This document shows positions 35,380 through 47,239 of a stretch of DNA of 64,000 bases, one piece after another; the first letter of the stretch is position 1, and every line of letters starts with the position of its first letter. The position numbers and the translations under genes were made by a program. Source of the stretch: Chaenocephalus aceratus (taxonomy: Eukaryota > Chordata > Actinopteri > Perciformes > Channichthyidae); NCBI GenBank assembly GCA_023974075.1, contig CM043793.1, positions 5,986,896 through 6,050,895 of the forward strand, given 5' to 3'. The notes under the pieces were generated by a model that saw nothing but the letters and a program-made list of their open reading frames with translations, ran no database searches and had not been told where the DNA came from.

Positions 35380-35539
35380 CTGACAAGAGGGACAGGTTGA
35401 GAGATTGAACAAATGTGAGTGAGTGAAACAGAGGTCACAAAGAACAGTTATCTACATCCCAAAGCATGCATCTGGAAAGTCTTCGGATGTGACCTTCCAG
35501 CCCCCCTCCTCATCCTGCGACCCTCTGCTGTGACTGAGC

Positions 35540-35760
35540 TCAGGAAGATTCAAGATTCAAGGCATTTATTGTGTAATTTGTACATAGCTTCCGTGTAGAT
35601 ATGTCAATGAAAAACTGAGGTCACAGGCTCCTCCAACAGTGCAACATTTAAACAGATAAAATAGTGCAAGTAAATACAAATAAAATAGAAATAGTGCAAG
35701 AAGAGTCAAGTACAAGTAATTTGAATATGATATATTAGATAAATAATTTGTAAGTTGCAA
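35540..35760. repeat. short dispersed repeat
   Basis: It is similar to 7105-7240 and 44330-44450 (caagatttcaag, caatgaaaaact, caggttcctcaacagtgca). It is probably a SINE or LINE tail; the family is unknown to me. Confidence 0.55.
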
Positions 35761-36080
35761 ACAGATGAATGTTATGGATGAAGGCACCGCTTGGAGGCTG
35801 CCATCAGAACTTGAATGCCTTTAGAACTATAGGTTACTTACGTAACCCCAGTCTCAGAGTAACATGAAGTGAGATGTCTCACGATGGGATGCGCCTCATC
35901 GCGGAGCAAACAGAAGCATCAATCTCATTACGCCAATCCTGATTGGCTGGTGATCTTGACGTCAATGTCAGGGGAAATTACCCCCTATAAGTAGCTTGCG
36001 CCACGACGCATGCGTCATTCAAAATAAGCACCTCTTCTCGCTTCACCGTAGCAAGGAGGGCCGTCTGGTGAGACATCTCA

Positions 36081-36173
36081 CTTCATGTTACTCTGAGAGC
36101 TGGGGTTACGTAAGTAACCTATAGTTCTCATTCATAACACTCCGTTTGATGTCTCACTATGGGATATTGAAGC
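36081..36173. repeat. DIRS internal complementary region
   Basis: It pairs with both outer ends of the element (35825-35885 and 41280-41325), overlapping at actatagtt. Function, from DIRS1 family knowledge: template for completing the ends of the circular DNA. Confidence 0.88.
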
Positions 36174-36223
36174 TCCCGTATTGCCAGACGAGCTTATCTC
36201 GAAGATCACCGATCAACCAGAAT

Positions 36224-37586
36224 TTAACAGGTGGAGTCCCGACTCAACAAGGTGCCCAGCACTGCTCGGGCCACGCTTGGAGCGGAGACGTCTAGCCTGT
36301 AAAAGCGGACAAAAGTGAGCGGCGAAGACCAGCTTGCCGCTGCACAGATATCCTGGATGGAAACACCCTTGAACAAAGCCCAGGATGTAGCCAGGCCCCG
36401 AGTCGAGTGAGCCCGCAGACCCGAAGGTGCTTGCAGATTCTGACTCGTATAGGCCAAAGCAATCGCCTCCACGATCCAGTGGGATAGTCGTTGCTTAGTA
36501 ACAGGCTTACCCTTGTGAGGTTTAGCCCAGGACACGAAGAGTTGGTCATTAAGACGAAGCTCTTTTGATCTGTCCATATATGTGTGTAAAGCCCGGACTG
36601 GACACAACAGATCCTGCTGCTGCTCCCCGGAAGAAACCAGCGGCGGAGGAAATGCCTCAATGTCAATTGGGGTACACGAACCAACCGCCTTTGGTGTAAA
36701 GGCAGGGTTGGATTTCAACAACACTCTCGTTTGCCCTGGGGCGAACTGAGTGCATGAGGGATGTACAGACAGTGCATGAATATCACTGACCCGCTTGGCG
36801 GATGCCAGGGCCAGTAACAGCACTGTCTTGAGTGACAGATGTTTCATGTCAGCTCCTTCCAGGGGTTCAAATGGGGTCATTTTGAGCCCATTTAAAACCA
36901 CTGCCAGGTCCCATAAGGGCAGCAGCGACCTGGAGACAGGGAGGAGCCTGCGCGCTCCCTTCATAAAACGGCAAACCAAAGGATATTGGCTAGCCGTCTT
37001 ACCCTCAAAGCCCACATGGCATGCAGCAATAGCAGCCAGGTACACCTTGATCGTGGAGAAAGCTCTGTGTTTATCGATCAAGTCCTGTAGGAATGATAAA
37101 ATCACCCCGACAGGACATTGAAAAGAGATGTGTCCTTTTAAGGCACCACTCCTCAAACACCCTCCACTTACAGTCGTAAAGAGACCTGGTGGAGGAAGCT
37201 CTCGCACTCTGAATAGTGTTTATCACCTTCTGAGGGAGTCCCACTGTATTCAGATTGTACCACTCACGGGTCAGGCCCATAGTGCCCCGCGCTCTGGGCG
37301 TGGGTGAAGGATCGCCCTCCCCGCCTGAGACAATCTGTCCCTGCGTGGTGGGGGCTGCCACGGCTGCCCGCACAACAGCTGATATATCACCGCCAGCCCG
37401 TATATTGCGGGCTAGGGTGGAAACATCAGAGTACGTGTGTGGCGTTGCTCCTTCACTCTGGCCAGAGTTAAGGGGAACAGAGTCAGGGGTGGGAACGTGT
37501 ACAGAGGACCCGGAGGTCAATCGTGTACGAGTGCGTCCCCGCCTAACGGTGCGTTTAAATCGTGCATTAAAGAGAACAGCTGTCAT
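36224..37586 (-). pseudogene. DIRS tyrosine recombinase
   Basis: The minus strand has an N-terminal part (about 37586-37071) with the core-binding region SARASSTRSLYDCKWRVFEE and then, after a frame change near 37140, a 327-codon frame ending at 36224. Catalytic motifs are visible: an Arg in SAKRVSDIHALSV (first active-site Arg), HSTRGLATSWA (the H-x-x-R box), and the nucleophile Tyr in FVRFYRLD. This is the recombinase that circularises and integrates DIRS DNA in place of a DDE integrase. The frameshift between the two parts argues the copy is dead, unless it is a sequencing error. Confidence 0.88.
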
Positions 37587-37689
37587 TGAGCATTTTCTCC
37601 TCTTGCCTCAACAGACTTAACGCGGCTCCGCCGTAACGCACCCACAGCGGACTCCCGATCCTTGGATGTGGAGTCCAGTCTGCATAGAG

Positions 37690-38130
37690 TTATGCACCCC
37701 TGGACAGTAATTCTGTCCCGAGGTGCATAACTCCCGGTACCTGTGTCGTTCTCAGAGAGAGGAGACGTCTGCCGCTACAAGGGATCAGTTTGTGTGCCAG
37801 TGTGTGTGACTGGAGACAACGCAATCTCCCCTGGCGGTTCATACACAATATCGTGTTGTCTGTCCTCACGGGGACATGATGTCCTCTGAGAGAAGGCAGG
37901 AAGCATTTTTGGGTGGGGAACACAGCTAAAAGCTCCGGGTAGTTTACGTGTGCCCGCTGGAAGTCTCTGTTCTAGGGACCTCTCACCGGGCGACCCTCGT
38001 AAATCCCCTGTCAGCCCGTCTGACCTGCGTCCGTGGTGACCACCTTCCGTGAAAGGACTGCACCCGTAGGCGCGTCCCGCACTGGAAAAGTCGGGTGTAG
38101 TGCCACTACGCATTTCATAATAACCAAAAC
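37690..38130 (-). pseudogene. DIRS RNase H remnant
   Basis: The minus strand reads KVVTTDAGQTG (catalytic Asp region of retroelement RNase H) near 38040. In another frame it continues LRGHHVPVRTDNTILCMNRQ, then LLSLRTTQVPGVMHLGTELL and SRGA, the second half of the DIRS RNase H. Frame changes separate the pieces. Only scraps of reverse transcriptase precede it. Confidence 0.75.
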
Positions 38131-38420
38131 TCTCCGTAAGCCGTGGCGTTCGGGGTTTAGTTTTATTATGAGGCCCATGTTGAGCGGGTGCTTTACGAGG
38201 ACATTTGTCTGCGTAATCTGACTCCGCTCGGTGGGCTTTATAGATAAAACCCTTCTTTCTAGGAGAGAGAGAACCTTTCTCTCCAGAATGTGGGTTGACT
38301 CTCTCTGGGTTTGTGAAAACAGATACATTTTAACTGTTTTGAGAAGCCCAGGCAGACATCGTGAGTATCTCCTGCTGTATGCTCCTTAGAGCCAGCTGGG
38401 ATGTCACTCTTACGGCTCCG

Positions 38421-38760
38421 GCCGGCACTGCGCATGTGCGTGACGGAGGTGCCTTTACAGCTCCAGCCGGCACTGCGCATGTGTGTGCCGGTGGTGCCCT
38501 CACGGCTCCAGTCGGCACTGCGCCTGCGCGTGCCGGTGGTGCCCTTAAAGCCCCAGCCGGCACTGCGCATGCGTGTGGCGGTGGCTTCACGGACCCGTCA
38601 ATAATCCGTCTTTTGAGAGGTGCCGTAGCTGCTCTTAAAAGGGGGAGAATTGGCAGGCTGTCCATTACAGCTCTAGCCGGCACTGCGCATGTGCGTGACG
38701 GTAGTGCCCTTAAAGCCCCAACCGGCACTGCACATGCGTGTGGCGGTGGTGCCTTCACAG
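38421..38760 (-). repeat. 45-bp in-frame tandem repeat inside the DIRS element
   Basis: Units with gccggcactgcgca begin at 38421, 38466, 38511 and 38556, and a second block at 38676 and 38721, each 45 bp apart. Read on the minus strand each unit is 15 residues of the type CAVPAGALRAPPA. The blocks are separated by similar spacers (38585-38670, 38740-38830), so the array has a higher-order duplication. It occupies the place where reverse transcriptase should be. Confidence 0.88.
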
Positions 38761-39128
38761 ACCTGTTTATTATCCGCCTTTTGAGAGAGGCCGGAGCTGC
38801 TCTCAGAAGGGGATTTATAGTTAACGGACTGTTTATTGTCTTTCTTTTCATTTTTTTGAGCTGCGCCCTTGGCCGCAGCCTGGATGCGTCAGCGGAAAAT
38901 GGTTTATTCAGACAAGAAAGATGTGACATGTGTTTTATGCGGACTTGAGGATGACGTTGAGGCATCTCTCGAGGCGGCGGGGACACATTTAGAGCCGGGG
39001 AAAGAACTTCCAGCTCTGTCACGGAGGGGAGAAGGAGGGGCTGTCAGGCCGCTCGCTTCTTCTTCCTCGACTGCTGGCCGAAATTCTGGGTTGGCTGTGC
39101 CTGGGCTGCAGCCGGAACCGGAGATTTT

Positions 39129-40688
39129 CTAGGCCAACTCGCCCTCGTCTCCTGCCTGGGCTGGGGACTCGGGGCGGGCTGCGCCCTCTGCTGTCCTGGT
39201 ACTTTGAACCCAGCAGAGCTCGGTGCAGCTTGGGCGAAGGGCCGCCGTTGCGAAGGGCCGCCGTTGCAAAGGCCGCGGCTGGACCCTTCGAGGGAGACAG
39301 AGGTGGAGGGCCTCGTCTTCCTTCTTTTTCGACTCGCACTTCCTCTGCATGGAAGCGAGAGCGGAGCCAAAAATCCCCTCGGGAACGATGGGCATGTCAA
39401 GCACATCTTCCTTTTCCCGGTCTGGGAGGTTGGTGAGGTTGAGCCATCTAGCTCTTTCCTGCACCACCATGATCCCCATTATCTTGCCCGTGGCCTGGAC
39501 GGCGCAGCGTTGGACACGGAGACAAATGTCTGTGACCGCGGCTATCTCGTCCAGAGTGGGCGGTCCAGGATTGCTCGACATATCCTCACAGAGCTCTGCT
39601 TGGTACGCGGTTAGCATCGAGGAAACGTTCAGAGCCCTGGCGGACAACGCTGCGGCTCTGTAGGCCCGTTCCGTCATGGTCGACTGGAATCGGTCCGTTT
39701 TTGCTGGCAGCGTGGGGTTCCTGCTTGGTGGCTGGCCCATCCTCGGTAGGAGGTGGGCTGCTACCAGCGGTTCCATAGGTGGTATGTGGAGCAGGCCGAG
39801 CCTCTCCATACCGTCACAGTCAAGGGAGTAGGCACCCTGGATTGGGGCCTTATTGCTAAAGGGCCGGTCTCTCCACGAGACCGACACCTCATCCAACATC
39901 TCCGGGAAGACCGGGAGGAGTTGCCTCTTTGCCCTCGTTGTTTGGGAAAAAAGTTTCCCCTCGTAACGGGACCTGGAGGTCTCCTTGGCCACTTCGGGCC
40001 ATGGGATGTCTAGTCTGGCCGCAGCGCGCTGACACACGGCTTGTAGGTCCATACTGAGACAGGGCGAAGCTGGTGTGCTGTCGCCCGGGAGAGCAGCCAT
40101 CGCTCCCGGCTTTGCAGCCTGAGCTGGTGACACGAAGATGTCGTCTTCCTGCTCATCCGAGTCAGACAGGAGGAACTCAGAGGTATACTCTTCGTCCTCC
40201 ATGTAGTCTAACTCCAGGACATCTTCCGCGGGTGAAACCATGGTGAGGTCCAGCCGGGAGCCCCAGCTTGGTATAGCGTGGGGCCCCGTTCCCGCGTTTC
40301 TTGCCGCCACCGGATCTCGGCCTGATATGGCGCGGGATTCCGGTTCTGCGGGTGCCGCTGTCGGTGAGCCCCAGACCGCAGTGAGGGGCTCCATCTCTGC
40401 GGCAGACGCCCCCGTGTCTTGATTGCCGGTCGGCAGATCAGTGGACATGAGGGGGTCCCGTCCCGACAGGCTAGCTTGTTGTGCTAACCTTCGGTGGAGG
40501 CTCTTCACGGTGAGGCGGGCACAATGTCCGCACGAGCCGGGGTTGTCAATGGCCTCCTGGGCGTGTTCCAGCCCGAGGCAGGACGAACAGATCTGGTGTG
40601 AGTCTGTGCCTGACACTTTCAACCCGCAACCGCAGCGCCGAGCCTCCGAATTCCTGACTCCTCTGGTGTGAGGCAGAGAGGCGTCCAT
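39129..40688 (-). CDS. DIRS gag-like protein, 519 codons
   Basis: A single uninterrupted minus-strand frame starts MDASLPHTRGVRNSEARRCG. Near the N-terminus is a Cys/His cluster (CGCGLKVSGTDSHQICSSCL, then HAQEA and CGHC) seen in fish DIRS gag proteins, probably a zinc-binding domain. An acidic stretch follows (EEYTSEFLLSDSDEQEDD), then a helical region and a basic, Arg/Pro/Ala-rich C-terminus. Expected role: structural, nucleic-acid-binding protein of the retrotransposon particle. It is the only intact frame of the element, which suggests fairly recent insertion or a mobilised defective copy. No start-site context decides between nearby Met codons. Confidence 0.8.
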   Translation of the reverse strand: MDASLPHTRGVRNSEARRCGCGLKVSGTDSHQICSSCLGLEHAQEAIDNPGSCGHCARLTVKSLHRRLAQQASLSGRDPLMSTDLPTGNQDTGASAAEMEPLTAVWGSPTAAPAEPESRAISGRDPVAARNAGTGPHAIPSWGSRLDLTMVSPAEDVLELDYMEDEEYTSEFLLSDSDEQEDDIFVSPAQAAKPGAMAALPGDSTPASPCLSMDLQAVCQRAAARLDIPWPEVAKETSRSRYEGKLFSQTTRAKRQLLPVFPEMLDEVSVSWRDRPFSNKAPIQGAYSLDCDGMERLGLLHIPPMEPLVAAHLLPRMGQPPSRNPTLPAKTDRFQSTMTERAYRAAALSARALNVSSMLTAYQAELCEDMSSNPGPPTLDEIAAVTDICLRVQRCAVQATGKIMGIMVVQERARWLNLTNLPDREKEDVLDMPIVPEGIFGSALASMQRKCESKKKEDEALHLCLPRRVQPRPLQRRPFATAALRPSCTELCWVQSTRTAEGAARPESPAQAGDEGELA

Positions 40689-41325
40689 CTCGTTCGCCGT
40701 GAGGCGTGGAGAGGGCCCGCTCGTAACAGGTACGTCGAGAAAAAAGTGTTTACCGATCTGTCTTTAATCCGGGGAAAAAAGGACAGCGTGGGTCTTTTTC
40801 TCTCAAGGATATTACCTGGTATGGTAATATTCCTGTAATCCTTTTCTCCTCCGCGGAAGAGAGAAGAAAAAAGTGTCCTTGCTACCGTGGTGTCGGCAGT
40901 GAGGGGAAAAAACACAAGCTAGCAACTGGTGTGTTGCTAACTTGAAGTCAAAACCTTACCTTACTCCAGAGGAAGAACGGCGAGGTTGACTATAATACTA
41001 ACTGGTGTGTTAGTATCGTACTCTTCTGCGAGGCAGAATAGGGTAGCCGGCTAACGCCCGTCGACCGAAATTAGCTTTGGTTCAGTCTGTGGACTGTTAA
41101 GCTAGCCCGGCTACTATTAGAGATGTGCTCTGAAGTGAGAAGAGGTGTTTGAATGACGCATGCGTCGTGGCGCAAGCTACTTATAGGGGGTGATTTCCCC
41201 TGACGTTGACGTCAAGATCACCAGCCAATCAGGATTGGTGTAATGAGATTGATGCTTCTGTTTGCTCCGCGATGAGGCGCATCCCATAGTGAGACATCGA
41301 ACGGAGTGTTATGAATGAGAACTAT

Positions 41326-42693
<1,368 letters not shown>

Positions 42694-44599
42694 TAGCAGA
42701 GAGAATTTTGCAACCTAAATAAAAATTAACCCCCCCATCAAGTCATTATGATAAAACTACTTAATGCTAGTCGGCTTTAGCAGGTTTTTGACTTTGCTTA
42801 ATATCGGCTGCATATTCAGCATATAGCACTGTTCCTAGTACTCAGGCCACATCAGTAAACTGATTCTCCTACTCTCTGCACCCTTTGACATCATGTGTCA
42901 TGATATCCTCCTCACCCTCCTGTCTGGACATCTTGGCCTTACCGACTCCGCCCTCTCCTTCTTCCACTCATACCTCTCTCACCGGACACAATTTGTGACC
43001 TACGCTGGCTGTAGCTCCTCCTACCTCTCTGTTAACCATGGTGTCCCCCAAGGCTCGGTGCTCGGTCCCCTCATCTTTACAGTCAACCCTGTCTCCTCAA
43101 AATTACATTCCCACGCATTCTCAATTATGTTAAGCTAGAAACTTATTTTCTACCACATTACGTTTGTTTTGGACGTAACTCAAATATGTTTATTTTCTCC
43201 ATATATTTGCCATTTATTGTCTTGCTTTCCTACAATGCGCCCCATCATGCACGGGGCTGCTATTAATTCGAATAGAAAAGAATGTTACGATCTCACGTTT
43301 TCTGGCCACAGTAGTTGTTTTTGAGAATTTTACATCCGGAAGTAAGTATTATCTCTACTGTCGATTGATTTTACAGTGATATCTGGATTACTCATCAACT
43401 CAAAAACACCAGATTATACCTTTTAATTACACAACATTGATTGGTTTGAATTGTGTACAATACTTGTGTGTTTTTCCCCTTCGATTCGGAGAAACAAATA
43501 GTTTTTTCGGAGTTTAGGATGGCCGAAGACACTACACTACCCATAATCCTCAGCTATCGTTTGGGACTACACCAGTCCGCTTTGCTTGACAAACCCGGTG
43601 ATTAGTCCTCAAGCTCTGTGATTGGATGTTGGAGTGGCAGTGCACCATGGTTACACCGAGCGTCAAACAGCACTTTGAAATGGAATGAAGCCCATCGACG
43701 GCACACTATCCAAAACAGGATTCGAAGAAGTCCACCCCCACCCCACCCCCCAGAACTACACATGCTGGCTATTGTGTGTTTCGCAACATGTTCTATGGCG
43801 GGTCTCTACTGGGAATTGTAGTTTTAGAAGACGTTTTCGTATTTCCCATAATTAGAAGTTGCCAGTATTAAACTGTGTACACCCCTGGAGGTTTAGGGGA
43901 GGGGAAACACATTGGTGTTATCACATTTTAAACATATAATTAATAAATGGGTGAAAATTGCTTGTGTCGAAAATGTTCAGCATTAATATATACCCACATG
44001 ACAGCTAAGGTCAGAAGAGCTTTATTTGATTATGAAATATTTTCATTACAGCAGCATGTACAACATGCAATTTATTGAGGTTAACCTGGTATTTTTACTC
44101 CACTACATTTATTTTAGTTACTATGCAGATTCTGATTAATGATGTGAAATGAGCAAAATTCAGGGAAGGTGATTGTCAAGTGCCAACAATCAGGAGAGAT
44201 ATTTGATAGTTGGTGCTTGAGAAGACTACACATGTATCTGCAGATCCCTATAAAGTATATTCATTACTCGTTATTCTCTACTAATGGTTAATTAAAAACT
44301 CTATATAATTGCTATTTTGCACATCCCTTTCAAGATTTCAAGATGTTCAAAGGTTTATTGACATATCATATACACAACTACAGTGTAGTCATGCAATGAA
44401 TTAAACACTTTGCAGGTTCCTCAACAGTGCATTACAAGACATCTATCAATGTGTGTATACCTCCACCATTAAACTGTCATATTCTGCACATTTCTTATAC
44501 TATCTACATACATCTTATAAGAGTATAATTAATATGTATAATATCAGTTAAAATAAGTGCTTCAACATAGTTAACATTTGTTGAGATCTCCATATTAGG

Positions 44600-46480
44600 A
44601 TGAATACTTAAAACAAAAGTTAGTTATAATCAAATATAATCAATCATATTCTGGTATAAACCCATAATGAAAATGCTTCTTGATGGGTTTTGAATATGTA
44701 TGTATGTTTACAATTTTATTTGTTGCTGTTTTGATAACTTTGCGTTTTAAAAAGAGGGTGTTGAGATCTCCATATTAGGATGAATATCAAATCAATCAAA
44801 TATAATCAATTATATTATTGTATAATCCACAATGAAAATGCTTCATATTTTAGGTTTTTCTATATTTACAGTATAAACAAAGTGGTTTGTTAAGTTGAGT
44901 GTAAGACCTATAATGGTTTATGGGTGTCACTGATAAGGGAGAAGGCAGTTTCTTCCCTCTCCCCTCACAGCAGTACTCAGGGAGGGGGGCTCCTGACTTA
45001 AGGAGAAAAAGACAGAGGCCCCAAAAAGGTGGTTATGTCATAGCCGAGAATAATATTTTGCAAGTCCTGCACACTCGAGGTCATGAACTTTTGTTACATA
45101 AGTCAGGGAAGGTGTGTCTTATGACATAGCCATAGAATATGTCTGGCCATGTCCAGTCCTGTACATCAGAGGCCATGCCCAGTTATTATATTCCACAAAT
45201 ATGGGTATGGAGGAGGTGTCTTTAGGTTTTCTATCCTGTATTTTGAGCATAAAGACACTGGCGGAGAGGGAGCAAGCTGAGAGAGAGGGGGGGGGGGGTT
45301 GGTTCCCCTGGTATACGCTCTCCCGGTAAAAGCTCTGTCCCTCAGAGCTGGGTTTTTGCTCTCGGTAAGGTTCTCTCAAACTTGGTAAATATCTCTCGAA
45401 TTTCTTTGTTGAAAGATGAGTGAATTTCTTTGTGAAATGAGTGGAATGAATTGATGTTTGTTGAAAGTTAGTACCCTGCCACCTGTGAGGACAGGTCCTC
45501 CGAATTCAAGCAGGACTAGTTGAAGTATACGAATGTCAAAATGAGAAAATTAACGGATTTGTTGAATGAAAGTTTGAATGTGCTTTTTATTAACACTGGT
45601 CTTTTATGAGGTAAGACCTCTAAAATTCTATAAAAATCACAACTGAATTGGGCAGTTGAAATTACAATTTATGGTAATAAATGTAAAACTGTGAGTTAAA
45701 GTTTCATATTAGAACATGATCACAGCATGATAGGTTTAGTATGATTATAATGTTGTAAAGAGAGAAGGTAAAAACCCTGTATTAGTTTGGACCTATTTTT
45801 CTTCAAATAAACTGATCCCACCTTTTGGACTGGGACAACTTAAAAGACATCAGCGCTCTCCTCTCCTGCTTCAAAGGTAAGATTGCACCCTGCCACACTC
45901 ACACTTAGGCAGGGCCACACCTCATTTGCTGATATCAAAATCCTTCGGGATCGCTTAAACAGATTTAAGAGAGTCGTCTGAATTGAAACAGCAGTTAATT
46001 GAACCGGGTTCTTCAGGAGTTAATAGAGGTGAGATCTTGCTGACGTTGGTGGATCTGAGCCAAGCAGTAAGCTTACATAGACTCAATAACTTCGGTTAGG
46101 TCAATTTGTAGGTCAGAGTAATTTCCCGGAATAAATTATCAGCTCCTCCCGACTCTTAGACATTGCAGGAGAGTTGATTGTCAAGTCCCAAAACAAACTA
46201 TGCAATATATTAGACAAAGTACTTTGTCAGGCTTAATATGTATCTCTAGATACCCCCAAAGCTTTTTCTTATTTAAAAGAAGACCTTAACTTAAAGTATT
46301 ATTTAATGTTTTAATAAAGCCTAATTAGTTTGTCTGTTTTGCACATCCTCATATTAATATCTTCGGACATCCTGCACTAAACTGTTTTATTGTAGAGATC
46401 ACTTCTATTCTATATTTCTATCTTTGACCTTCTACTTTCCCCCTATTATGTATGTACTCTTAATATTTAAGATCCAATCT
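44600..46480. other. private interior of the 43084-50550 transposon
   Basis: Nothing certain. Direct duplicates of ttgagatctccatattagga occur at about 44581 and 44761. The part 45230-45360 (agcataaagacactggcgga, ctctcccggtaaaagctctg) and aaataaactgatccc near 45805 have the feel of an LTR with leader, but I find no TG...CA ends with duplication and no coding sequence. Confidence 0.3.
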
Positions 46481-47239
46481 CTTGGCAGAACTACGGCAGA
46501 TGTGTAATATTTAATGCAGCTGAACAATTTATTATAATGCATTTATGTGATGACTTTCAAAGAGTAAAGCAAGCACTAGCGGAATAAAGTATGATTTTAT
46601 CTTTCACGAAACACTTTTTTCATATAGAATAACCTAGGTGCACTGCCACTCCAACATCCAATAACAGAGCTTGAGGGCTAATCACGGGGTCTGTTGAGCA
46701 AAGCGGACTGGTGTCGTCCCAAACGATAGCTGAGGATTATGGGTAGTGTCGTGTCTTCGGCCATCCTAAACTCCGAAAAAACTATTTGTTTCTCCGAATC
46801 GAAGGGGAAAAACACAAAAACATTGCACACAAATTAAACCAATCAATGTTGTGTAATTAACAGGTATAATCTGGTGTTTTTGAGTTGATGAGTACTGCAG
46901 ATATCACTGTAAAATCAATCGACATTAGAGAGAATACTTACTTCCAGATGTAAAATTCTCTAAATCAACTACTGTGGCCAGAAAACGTGAGATCGTGACA
47001 TTCTTTTCTCTTTGTATAAACGTATAGTATCCTAATAATAATAATAATAATATAGGCCAGCAAGATTGTTCGAATGAATAGCAGCCCCGTGCATGGTCGG
47101 GCGCATTGTAGGAAAGCAAGACAATAAATGGCAAATATATGTTGAAAATATATCTTTTTCTCTGAAGAACCAGCACCTCTCTGAAGAACCAGCACCTTAC
47201 CGTGGTAAGGTGCTGCCCAGTGAAAGCGGAGGGTCTCGA

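Larger units (their letters stand above)
35825..41325 (-). mobile_element. DIRS-like tyrosine-recombinase retrotransposon
   Basis: Terminal inverted repeats of about 140 bp (35870-36015 against 41150-41300, through gatgcgcctcatcgcggagc) flank minus-strand gag, an RNase H remnant and a tyrosine recombinase. At 36080-36173 is the internal complementary region: the complement of the left outer end (ggggttacgtaagtaaccta) runs straight into the complement of the right outer end (atagttctcattcataacac). This is the hallmark of DIRS1 replication through a circle. There is no target duplication, as expected for recombinase integration. Most of the reverse transcriptase is missing, so the copy is defective. 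It sits in the whrn intron upstream of the HNL2 exons, in the same strand sense. Confidence 0.93.

Noticed and set aside
39204..40671. Several plus-strand frames of 60-146 codons
   Set aside because: Shadows of the DIRS gag frame in GC-rich sequence.
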